Positions 55,312 to 64,000 of a DNA stretch of 64,000 nt are shown here, piece after piece (positions within the stretch are counted from its first letter, which is position 1; each line of letters opens with the position of its first letter). Location: positions 1 to 64,000 of the forward strand of contig JAKSYS010000028.1 of assembly GCA_022925895.1 (NCBI GenBank), read 5' to 3'. This stretch comes from Fragilaria crotonensis. Taxonomy: Eukaryota; Bacillariophyta; Fragilariophyceae; Fragilariales; Fragilariaceae. The translations under genes were made by a program, and so were the position numbers. A model generated the notes under the pieces. That model was not told the DNA's origin, ran no database searches, and saw only the letters and a program-made list of their open reading frames with translations.

Positions 55312-55853
55312 AATGCCGGGCTTCACCTTGGCATGCAATGCGTCCGTTGCTTCTCCCCTTCACAGTTCCATCCTCGTTGAGAGGAGAAGAGCCAATATCC
55401 TGCACGGCAGTCTTGACTGTATTTGCAGCTTGGAGTGCTTGGATAGTCAACATATTGTTGGCAGACCAGATCAACAGATTCGGGTCAAAATGTGTGTGCG
55501 GTTCAATCCTCACCGAATCAATGAATCAATGAATATGATGTACGTGTCGTAACTCGTAACTGTACCAGTTACCCGAGTATGCAGAGCGCATGGTGGCGAT
55601 GTGGCTATGATATCATGGATCATTATATCATTATGTGTACCGTACGTGTACGACCAGTCTGAAACTTCAGTAGCATACGATACACGTTTAGTACTATGTA
55701 CTCGGAGTAGAAACTAAGGGAGACTGTACTTGGAGTACTGTCTATTGCATTAAAAATTCTACGCTACCGGTACATAGTACAAGTACTTCTTTCAACGATA
55801 TCAACGCTATCTTTCATCTTCGTACACAATTGAATGCATTGAACAACTTGGCC
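55312..55853. promoter_or_regulatory. Divergent spacer between EF-hand family copies B and C
   Basis: 540 bp separating the two head-to-head copies, at least partly upstream exon of copy B. A strong GTAC cluster lies at 55560-55790. Shared promoter activity is inferred from position only. Confidence 0.35.
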
Positions 55854-57184
55854 ATGGAAGCCGACTTGGAAAATCGCGTCGCGACCGAAACAACCCCCTT
55901 GATGGGCAACGGGACGACAGATGATCGGGGAATTCTATTGGGTGAACCAGCTCCGTTGGGAGATATCAAAGGAACACACCATCCTCGAGCGTGTTGTCGG
56001 AGCCGGTGCAGCTGTGGGGTGTACGTGAAAGCAAATTCGTACGCGTTCTTGTCCATTGTTGATTGTTGCACTACAGATACGACTACTGCAGCAGTTGTTT
56101 GTTATGATTGCGGCATACACTCATTGAAACTGTTCACACCTTCATGCATGCACCTACTCACTAAATTCATTGTCACACACAAACAGTATCAACATCGCTT
56201 GCGTCCTTGGCATTCGAATCTAATCCCGTAGTTTACATTTCTGGCGCCATTGGGGCCGTTGTCTCTCCCATGGCCGCAATTCAACAAAACAAACTGACAC
56301 AAGTGGTGGCGCTTAAGGAGACCAATGCTCGGATGCGTGATGAGGTCGATCAACTCAAGGCGGAAAATGTGAAACTTTCGACCACCGTGTCATCCTTGGA
56401 ATCGTCGGTGTCGCATTTGCAAGAATTGTCTCATACTCTTGACATCGTACGGGCCATGGAGGGACAATCCTTGGATGAGTTGGAGAAGCAAGTGGCGGAA
56501 TCGGAGCAAATTTTAGATAAGATGCAAGACAATTTGCGTGGTACGATTGTTCAGACATTGATTTCCATGTTGCTCGCCATTGATCATGATGGAGACATGT
56601 GTCTTAGCGATGCGGAAATCGACTCCCTTATTCACAAGATGGAAGAACTTTCGACGGACCATTTTGATTTCAAAGATCAAGTCTTGCGACAAAAGTTAAT
56701 TGAAAATGGGAGATCGCTCAATGCAGTTATGGATATCATCAAGAACTTGATGGACGACGATGCCAAGCCAGAGGACAGTATATTCGCTTTCATCAATAAC
56801 CCGCCAGTCGATCCCACGAGTTCAGCCCAAGTCGAGCCACTATTGCCGGTAGAAGATTTGATAGTTGCAGAGAAGGCAAAGCCACCAGCAGAAATTCCAA
56901 CTTCGGCTGATGTCCAAGCACCGGAGAATACCGTACCTGTCCCTGAACCATCGGCGGTGCCAACACCCTCAGAAAACGAACCATCACAGGAAGTCGAGAT
57001 TGCGACGGAAGAGGCTGCGATTGAAGTCATCCATCCGGAAAATATTCCATCAGTGGAAGTCGAGCTTACGACGGACGGGCCATCGGCGGGCGTGGTTCCA
57101 ACGGAAAATGATCCATCATTGGAAGAGCCACCGGCGGAGGTGATTCCTACGAAAGATGATCCGTCGGTGGAAGTTGAGCATTGA
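55854..57184 (+). CDS. EF-hand/coiled-coil membrane protein, family copy C, with Pro/Glu repeat tail
   Basis: ATG at 55854 begins MEADLENRVATETTPLMGNG. The CRSRCSC motif near 56010 corresponds to CNC in copy A, and a following short exon around 56077-56115 probably supplies the first hydrophobic stretch (RLLQQLFVMIAA); I could not join the 5' exons in frame. The last exon, from 56187, is clear: SNPVVYISGAIGAVVSPMAA, coiled coil (KETNARMRDEVDQLKAENVK), EF-hand loop DHDGDMCLSDAE, then KLIENGRSLNAVMDIIKNLM. Unlike the other copies it ends in about 120 residues of Pro/Glu/Val repeats (PSVEVE, PTENDPS). Positions 1, 3, 5 and 12 of the loop are all acidic. Function unknown, as for the family. Confidence 0.7.
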
Positions 57185-57404
57185 TCCTACGGAAGTCGAG
57201 CGTCCAGCTGACTAGCCACTAGCCAAACGCACCCTAGGAAATGCCAGCAGCATCGGTGGCCGCACCACTGGAAATACTAGCTCAATGGGCCGAGGTCTCG
57301 CATGTCTGTGGTACTCGTGTGCTCTTCAACATGGAATTTAAGACCCGATTTTGTGATTTATGTAGTCTGTAGCTGCACTAACCGTACTGCTACTACCTTA
57401 TAAC

Positions 57405-58631
57405 CTACTCGTCGCCCGGTCGAGCAAACGTCGCTTGCTCCATCCCCCGCTGCACCAATGTTATATTCTTCATGATATGCTTCACCTCGGGGTCTTCTTC
57501 ACTCACTTTGAACTCTGAATTCATCCTTGCAATAACTAGCGCTTCTCGAAAGCTCGAGAGTGCAGCGCCGGGTTGATTCAGTGCGAATTGGACGGCACCC
57601 ATGGCATTCACCGTCTGTCCGACCAGCGAATTCATTTCACCGAGGAGACGCTTGCGCAATGCATAAGCCAATTGGAATTGCTTGAGTGCTTCGGTCTCTC
57701 CGTGCGGCATCGTGGCATGGACTAGCCCCAGTTGATGATGTACATTGGACGCGACGAGGGAATCAGGATCCAACGTTTGGATCACATGCTCATACAGCTT
57801 TTTGGCTTCTAGACGCTCTCCCAGAGTCAACAAGCAATCCGCCAAATCCAATCGTAAATTCGTATCCAACCCATGCAATTCTTCAATTTCACGATACAGC
57901 TTCAGGGCGTTCTCGTGTTCATTCATAAATCGCAAGATTTTGCCCTGATTTTCTAGAATCTTGCGGAGTTCCGGATGTGGCTTGTGATCGTCCTTTCCTT
58001 CGGTAGTTCGGCGAACATGTCATACCCGGAGTATCGGTAATGCGGTTCGGCCAAGTGCAGATATTGTTGGGCATCACCGAGTTCCATTTGAGCTCCGAGC
58101 AACGCGGCAAGCTCGTTCCAGGCTTCGCCGACTTGCACATGAAATGTGTTGGGATGCAAGTGTTGGTAGTATGCTAGGGATTGTTCCAGATGCTTTTGAC
58201 TTAAGTCGTACTGTTGGAGTCGTTTGTGGAGAATGCCAAAGGAATGGTGCGATTCGGCCAACTCGAGGGTTGATTTGTAATACGTGTTGTGCAGCTCTTG
58301 CTGGTTTTCAGACAGTCTTCCATCCTTCCAATTGAAATTGTAAGTGGCGAATCGTTTCTAATGATTCTCGAATCTCTTCTGGCGTTGCATTCACCGCACT
58401 GTTATTTTCAATTTTATCATCCCTGACACCCACAAGCAATTCATGGTTACGAAGCGCTTTGTGAAGATCAGCAGCCAAGGGTGACACGATTTCTGCCTCA
58501 ACCATGGGGCCAGATCTCAGCCATCGTTGTTGGTGTACTCCGAGCACCGCAGGACAGCGATGGGCACTTGGAATCGCCCAGGGAGTGAGGTAACGCCGGG
58601 CAACGGTGGCAGTGGCACGACGGAGTAGCAT
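57405..58631 (-). CDS. TPR-repeat protein, mitochondrial-looking, two frame changes
   Basis: Three frames read as one protein of about 405 residues. The N-terminus (MLLRRATATVARRYLTPWAI) is a good mitochondrial presequence. Frame one ends in QFQLEGWKT and passes near 58310 into SENQQELHNTYYKSTLELAE (apparently one extra base). Frame two passes near 57985 into DDHKPHPELRKILENQGKIL (one missing base). The body is a series of tetratricopeptide units: AESHHSFGILHKRLQQYDLS, VGEAWNELAALLGAQMELGD, NALKLYREIEELHGLDTNLR, VHHQLGLVHATMPHGETEAL, VNAMGAVQFALNQPGAALSS. TPR arrays mediate protein binding; no enzymatic domain is seen. Partner unknown. Confidence 0.7.
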
Positions 58632-59873
58632 CGTGACAAGTGGACGTTCTGCCCCTATGAGTGTATGTACTCTCTGTCTCTCACTCCTTTACTGCCTCGG
58701 CGAATCACAGGTACTGTACAGGGACTGGGGTACTACTGCTTTAAAGTGTAAAGTAAATGAAATGTTGTACTCCAGTACTGGTATTCAGCAATGGGCTATG
58801 CGGGTGGTACGGTATGCACCTTTGACTCTCGACCATCGAGCCGCATAAAGATACGAAAGAGTTCAGTTGTTGCTTGGAGCTTGGACAGCCACGGGTGTAC
58901 TCTACTACAACACTACAACACTCTACAGTAATCGTTGGTCCTGTTGTCGTTGCTCGTTGCCGCACCTGCCGCCGCATGGAACCTGTAGGCGTCTGCTGGT
59001 ACGGGGTAAAGAGTATGCGGTACATACTGGAGTACGGAGTACAGTACACCAGATCGAATGGCAAATGGCAACCCGCTCGTGTCAAAAGTTCTGCTATGAC
59101 ACAGTTGCATACGGAGTGCGGAGCGATGCGATACGAGCATATCATACGAGTACTTCCTTACTTGTACCAGGTACAGGTACAAGGTACAAGTACATGTATG
59201 TATGTTATATGTTCATACGTTCATACCACTTACTTAAGTGCCTGTGTCATATGTCATACGCATGCCACAGTACTCTGTACTCCGCAACGGTACATGTATA
59301 CATAGAACAGTTTTGTTTTGTATTCCGTGCTCCGAGTATCGCTGAAAGTCATTACTTATAAACATCATTGTATATTTTGTTTTCTTCCTTACATGTGTAG
59401 GTTCTGTTTCAAATGCACAGTATCTTTTCGATGGTAGCGATTTCTACAGTCGTCATATAGGCAACAGTACCAGTGTTCGTATTAAATTTGAACATTACGG
59501 TAGCTTACGGTTCGGATTGCGTAGAACCCAGGTTCAAAATTTCCCAAACGGGAATAGAACAGTAGACGGTGTACTGGTGATTCAGTATGATTTCTACTGT
59601 TGTAGAGTCTACGGTGGTATCGTACTGCATTAATACAGTATCTACTGCACACGAAATTACAGTAGAACTCGAGATTCAAGGCTTGTACTGAGGGCTACGG
59701 TGATCCAACGTTACTGAGATACTCCATCTTGATGGAAAGCAGTGCAACAGTGTGTTCATTTTCTCACTATTGCATCGTTTACGATCACTTACACACACTT
59801 ACACACTCACCCACTCAACACTTACTTACTAGCGCAATAGCTATCGCAAGAGTGTCTAGAGTCGACAGTAACC
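58632..59873. other. Long intergenic region, GTAC-rich
   Basis: 1.24 kb between head-to-head genes. The richest GTAC block of the window is at 58690-59340, with many copies of GTACCAGGTAC, AGTACGGAGTAC and similar. Short apparent frames here are composition artefacts. No RNA gene recognised. Confidence 0.55.
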
Positions 59874-61510
59874 ATGGCCTCTATTGAACCTGAAACTCCA
59901 GCTACGTCTGATCTCAAGCTCGAGGAAAAGTCGTCTATCATCGACCACAGTATTGCTTCGATTCCACTTGAAACTACCACAACACCAAATGATGTGCTTC
60001 CAGCATCCTTACCAGACATTCCTGCTGTTCCTCCTTTACCAGCAGATGCCGTGAAGAAACCTCCTGCCGCCAAGAAGGCTCATGCCGAATCCAAGGAGGG
60101 TCCGATGGGAGAGCTTCGTCCGACGGATATCTTGGCAGGTAACTATCGAAAGCGAGCTGGCAACTATCTCTACAAGAAACTCCTTCGCGAACTGGCACCT
60201 GACGTCGGGAAGGTCGAGATGCGAATTCTCGTCGGCAAGGTCGTGGAAGGAATCGCGAATCAAATTCCTCCAGGTACGTTGATGTTGATCACTTTCTTAT
60301 TATTACTTGATGACTTTAAGTTCTTATTCGCTCAATCGATCGTTACCATTCTTGTTGAACAACAGGTCGATTCATTCGTGAAGGCGGTGATGCCTTGTTG
60401 AGCGCTGCCCAACGAAACCAGAAGATTGCCCGTGCTCTGCGTGAAGTCGCTGAACGTGCTACCAAGGAAGAAGGAGAGACCAAGACCGACAAGACTGCTA
60501 AGAAACCGAAGGTTGAAACCGAGAAGCACCAAGAACCCATTGGTGAGATTCGTCCTTCCGATGTCCTCACCGGCAACTACAGAAAACGCGCTGGTAACTA
60601 CCTCTACAAGAAGCTCCTCCGCGACGAGGCCCCCAACGTTGCCAAGGAAGAAATGCGCACGGTCGTCAACCGCGTTATTGAAGGCATTTATGGCCAGTTC
60701 CCTCCCGGTCGCTTCATTCGCGAAGGCGGTGGAGGACTGTTGACTCGCGGTCAGATCCACCAAAAGGTCGCTCGCGCCTTGCGAGAAGTCGTGGAGCGAA
60801 GCGGAAAGGAAGTTGATGAGAAGGATCCTGGAGAGAAGGTTGTCAAGAAGAAGACCTCGTCTATCGACAAGCAAGAACCAATGGGGGAGATCCGCCCAAC
60901 CGATGTCCTCACGGGTAACTACCGTAAGCGTGCCGGTAACGCGTTGTACAAGAAGCTTCTCCGCGACCATGCCCCTTCGGTTGGAAGGGAAGAAATGAGC
61001 GCCGTTGTGACTCGCGTCGTCGAAGGCATTGCAGGACAGAATCCACCCGGCCGCTTTATTCGCGAGGGAGGTGGAGCGCTGTTGACTCGTGGACAGGTTC
61101 GTCAGAAGGTTGCTCGCGCATTGCGTGAAGTGGTCGAGAGAAGCAAGGCTGAAAAGGACGCGCTACTCGTCGTCGAAGGCGCCAAGGTGGAGCAGGTAGT
61201 GCCTAAAGTTGATGAAGAAGTCAAGGTCGAAGAGGAAAAGATCGAAGCAGATATCCCTATCGCGAATCAGGAGTTGGTAGAGGAAGGAAAGGAGGAAGTG
61301 GATGCCCCGGAAGAACCGAAGAAGAAGCGAGGCAAGAAGGACGAGGAACCCAAGGAGGAGGAGGAGAAACCCATCGAAGAACCGAAGGGAAAGAAGGCCA
61401 AGAAGGAAGAGGAACCCAAGGAGGAGGAAGGCAAGACTCGAAAGTCGCGAAGGGGTGCTGAGACCAAGGAGGAAGTCAAGCCTCCTGCCAAGAGGACTCG
61501 AAAGAAGTAA
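59874..61510 (+). CDS. Triple DUF6824-like repeat protein
   Basis: Two exons, 59874-60273 and 60366-61510 (GTACGT..CAG intron, phase 1), total 514 residues. Three copies of a domain of about 95 residues: IRPTDVLTGNYRKRAGN, then LYKKLLRDHAPSVGREEM, then PPGRFIREGGGALLTRGQ and QKVARALREVVERS. The layout (D(V/I)L-G, GN, GRF(I/L), a final K..ALRE) matches DUF6824, common in diatoms, in diverged form. The intron falls inside repeat 1 between PPG and RFIREGG. The N-terminus is Pro/Thr-rich; the last 110 residues are Lys/Glu-rich with KKRGKKDEEPKEEE runs and end in KRTRKK, a probable nuclear signal. The domain is thought to bind DNA or act in regulation, but this is not proven. Reading intact. Confidence 0.8.
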
Positions 61511-62393
61511 GTTTGGAAAAGTGGGAATAGCGAAGAAACACCAGTGGAGCATGGGATTGTCTCGTGGTGCTCGTACATTTCTGGGAACACATCAAGCAAG
61601 AAAGGATTAGCCTGCCATCGCGCAAAAGTACATTTTATTAACTGGAAATTAGGTGCCAACTCAAAAAAAAAAAAAACCATTTTTCACCATGGCGACGTGC
61701 GTATGTCCTCTAGGCGACGATACGTGCTATCCGACTCAATGCACTTCAGCAAACGCGGTTTTCCTGCGCTGTGCCCTGTGCCGTACACCAGTTAACAGTG
61801 CTTGCAGTTGTAGTAGTATACGCGCCTTTTGAGCGATTACTGCGTACTGTCTACTCGGTACTGTTAAAGATGCTTTAACTGAACGTTGTTTTCCGGCGAC
61901 AGTTCAACGAAATGAATGAATGCATACCATTTCTCTCATACCTTGTATGTCATAGCTGAAGCTACTCCATCATACTCAATACAACCATCAGAAGTACGTG
62001 GAGTAGTCCGCTATACACCTTGCATTTCACAAGGAGATCCGTCATGTGAGTTACAACTACAGGTAGTAGGCTTGTGGGTGTGTGTTGTGGATCAGGAATC
62101 ATCAGGTGGTGATCAGTTTTCCTTGAACGTTGACGCTGAATATGCTCAGAAACAGTTTCTCACCATCAGACTCCTTCACTGTGCTGCACTTGTGACTTTG
62201 AAACTTTAGGGACACAACATCGTTGCGATGGAGAGCCCGTGTGGCTAAAACAACGACAGCGACGGCTCAATCGCCAAACTCGGAAACCAAGGACGGACTT
62301 TTAAAAACGTCGTCGTTTAACGACAAGGACAAGGAGAAGCGATACATTCACAACAATGGCTGCTTCGGGACTGGTTTATCCTGGTTGGATGGT
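61511..62393. other. Intergenic / possible upstream exon of copy D
   Basis: A 12-nt A run lies at about 61664. The frame of copy D is open back to 62202 and reads DGLLKTSSFNDKDKEKRYIH then NNGCFGTGLSWLDG, which may be real N-terminal sequence. A splice acceptor CTTTAG at about 62204-62209 would fit an upstream exon, which I could not identify. Confidence 0.4.
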
Positions 62394-63050
62394 ATGGCGG
62401 CGGGTGCTGTGGGATCCTCCTTACTGGCATGTCAACAGCGACATGTAATTCCCATTTTGACCCAAACAGCCGCCATTTCCACTCTGGTCATGGGCCCGTA
62501 CGCCGCCTATCAGAACCGAAAATTGAGGGCCGTGGGAGGATTGCGGGCGGAACACAATCGATTGCGACGAGAAACCAATGAGTTTCAAATTCAGAATGAG
62601 GTACTGCTGCGTCGCATGCAACGTCTGGATGGGGCAGTTTCCAGTTTGGAACGGGCGGAACGAGAATTGTCCGCAGTTGTTAAGAATCAGTCGGAACTGG
62701 AACGACTCCAACGAGCCGTGGCGCGGCGGAATCAAATTTTGGGGGAAATGAAACAATGTCTAGTGCAGCAGGTGTTGCAAGATATTCTGGCCGTGGTTGT
62801 AAAATCTGATCGGGATTCGGATTTTCAAATTGCACCGCAAGAGTTAGAGGTTTTGGTGTTGCGGATGAAAGCAATAGCGGGAGTGCAGTTCAATGAACGC
62901 AATTTTAGAGGCATCATGGCAGCTGGTGATCGGAGAATAGCAAGTGTATTTGCCGTGATCCGATCTCTCATGAAAGATGATGATACCAGCAATGACGTAT
63001 TTACATTTCATCCTGAAGACTTGGTCTCGCAAGCGAACCATGTTGTGTAG
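62394..63050 (+). CDS. EF-hand/coiled-coil membrane protein, family copy D
   Basis: At least 218 residues from the ATG at 62394 (MAAGAVGSSLLACQQRH); the coding frame probably extends upstream to about 62223, where there is no ATG. Parts: hydrophobic segment VIPILTQTAAISTLVMGPYA, family motif AAYQNRKLRAVGGLRAEHNR, coiled coil, EF-hand loop DRDSDFQIAPQE with all acidic positions kept, then VLVLRMKAIAGVQFNERNFR and the tail VFAVIRSLMKDDD. It is closest to copy B (same PYAAYQ and GVQF motifs), although it has no introns in this part. Function unknown; see copy A. Confidence 0.72.
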   Translation: MAAGAVGSSLLACQQRHVIPILTQTAAISTLVMGPYAAYQNRKLRAVGGLRAEHNRLRRETNEFQIQNEVLLRRMQRLDGAVSSLERAERELSAVVKNQSELERLQRAVARRNQILGEMKQCLVQQVLQDILAVVVKSDRDSDFQIAPQELEVLVLRMKAIAGVQFNERNFRGIMAAGDRRIASVFAVIRSLMKDDDTSNDVFTFHPEDLVSQANHVV

Positions 63051-63169
63051 GTAATGTCGTTTCGAAATGCGTACTTTACGCTATAGTAGTTGATTGATTA
63101 AACTGTTGTTAAATGGGGCTTGTTGTTGGTGTGCACTTAGCAATTTCACGCTGCTGGACCTTAAGTTCT

Positions 63170-64000
63170 TCAATAACGAGATCGTCCACCGCCACCACCA
63201 CGGCCTCCATCACGGTTATTGGAGTTACCACCTCGCCCACGTCCGCCGCCACCACCACGACCTCGCCCGCGGCCGCCATCTCCACGACCGCCCTCTCCGC
63301 GGCCGCCACTGCCTCGTCCACCACTACTGCGACCACGTCCACCGCCCCCTGTGTTGCTGCGGAACCCACCTCGTCCACCACCACCAGATTGATTGCTCTG
63401 TCGCCCGTCTTGATGATGGTAATCGCCACCCTCCTTGTATCCGTACGACCCAGAGGCGGCATCCAACAAGCGCTCATTTGACTCGACCAAGGTCACTGCC
63501 TTCTCGGAGAATTGAAGAGCCATCAATTGCAACGACGTTGGCTCTACTTTGCGCATTACAATCGTTTCGGTAGGTTGATCCCAACTAGCGTACAGGTCAC
63601 GGTTGATGATCATCTTCGACACCACAGAGTGCACTTCATTCTTGGACATTTCAAACATGCCGCATAGCTGGGTCAGCGACAGCGACTCGTACTGATTAGA
63701 AAAAGCAAAAAGGTAGGTACGCAAGCCTTCCAACTTGATTTTCTCAAACAGCATCTTTTGAATCTGCGCAGCACTGCTTTCGCCGGGGACCAACTTCCAC
63801 ACATCCATATCCGTCAGGAAGTGTGCGCACGTTTTCCAATCTCCCGTGCGGAGTGCCTTACTGGCACGCATGACAAAGTCACGTGTCTGCTCTGGGGGAC
63901 CTGTAAAGACTTGACGTTGGTACATGTCATGATGCTTTCGGAACGTACGAGAAATGACCCGAGCACGGCGCTCTTCCGCGGCCGCCATGTTGGGAACCTC
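63170..64000 (-). CDS. EIF3C: eIF3 subunit C, C-terminal part (runs off the window)
   Basis: 276 residues of an open frame that continues past position 64000, so the 5' part is missing. EERRARVISRTFRKHHDMYQ and QTRDFVMRASKALRTGDWKT are typical of the region before the PCI domain of eIF3c; QIQKMLFEKIKLEGLRTYLF then AFSNQYESLSLTQLCGMFEM and NEVHSVVSKMIINRDLYASW are the PCI winged-helix part. The tail of about 75 residues is an RGG/GGRG box, common in fungal and algal eIF3c and likely to bind RNA. eIF3c is a core subunit of the initiation factor that joins mRNA to the 40S subunit. The stop is at 63170. Confidence 0.9.
   Translation of the reverse strand, partial: EVPNMAAAEERRARVISRTFRKHHDMYQRQVFTGPPEQTRDFVMRASKALRTGDWKTCAHFLTDMDVWKLVPGESSAAQIQKMLFEKIKLEGLRTYLFAFSNQYESLSLTQLCGMFEMSKNEVHSVVSKMIINRDLYASWDQPTETIVMRKVEPTSLQLMALQFSEKAVTLVESNERLLDAASGSYGYKEGGDYHHQDGRQSNQSGGGGRGGFRSNTGGGGRGRSSGGRGSGGRGEGGRGDGGRGRGRGGGGGRGRGGNSNNRDGGRGGGGGRSRY

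Noticed and set aside
58867-59361. Overlapping open frames of 140-165 codons
   Set aside because: GTAC-rich intergenic sequence yields Tyr/Val/Ser-rich nonsense; frames overlap each other without preference.
60332-60970. Minus-strand open frame across the DUF6824-like gene
   Set aside because: Antisense of a three-fold repeat, hence its repeated look; the plus strand carries the domain signature.
63094-63573. Plus-strand open frames over the eIF3c tail
   Set aside because: They are antisense to the RGG-coding repeats; His/Arg- and Thr/Ser-rich composition mirrors GGC/CGT codons.
1-64000. tRNA, rRNA, snRNA and CRISPR arrays
   Set aside because: I scanned by eye for B-box-like GGTTCGAATCC words, rRNA cores, U6-like sequence and regular direct repeats with spacers and found none; a covariance-model search would be decisive.

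Overview
The window is nuclear DNA of a unicellular eukaryote, most likely a diatom (pennate diatom or close stramenopile). Genes lie on both strands, have few short GT-AG introns (about 55-165 nt), and encode eukaryotic housekeeping proteins (exportin-T, glucose-6-phosphate dehydrogenase, eIF3c, DHHC palmitoyltransferase, DDAH) next to families I associate with diatoms: DUF6824-like repeats, secreted Cys-rich lectin-like proteins and organellar OPR-like repeat proteins. The species call is inference; no rRNA or organelle marker is present.

Layout. 0-9 kb: a J-domain co-chaperone, a membrane-anchored amidase, a conserved unknown gene, the first member (A) of an EF-hand/coiled-coil membrane family, and a three-module secreted lectin-like gene. 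9-10.4 kb: a retrotransposon fossil. 10.8-22 kb: exportin-T, a GH26-like membrane-anchored glycosidase, an ATP-grasp protein, two related disordered proteins and a 605-bp MITE. 22-33.8 kb: a Lys-rich membrane protein, a mitochondrial-looking unknown, a PBZ/SIM/UIM/UBX adaptor, a 12-repeat organellar RNA-binding candidate, a DHHC enzyme and a sulfotransferase. 34.7-45.4 kb: a propeller-like surface protein, an ankyrin/coiled-coil protein, a small unknown, G6PD, a truncated-looking unknown and the second lectin-like gene. 46-53 kb: an island of three adjacent DNA transposons (a Harbinger with transposase and partner gene, a 1.8-kb TIR element, a 1.05-kb Mutator-like element). 53-64 kb: DDAH, EF-hand family members B, C and D, a TPR protein, a triple DUF6824-like protein and the 3' part of eIF3c.

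No biosynthetic cluster or operon is visible; most genes act independently. The most coherent local theme is the EF-hand family: four diverged copies, two of them head to head at 54.5-57.2 kb. Many otherwise intact genes, including G6PD and DDAH, are split by one-base frame changes, often in T or C runs. I read these as probable assembly errors, so the affected genes are given as single features spanning the break. Intergenic spaces are rich in short palindromes built on GTAC.
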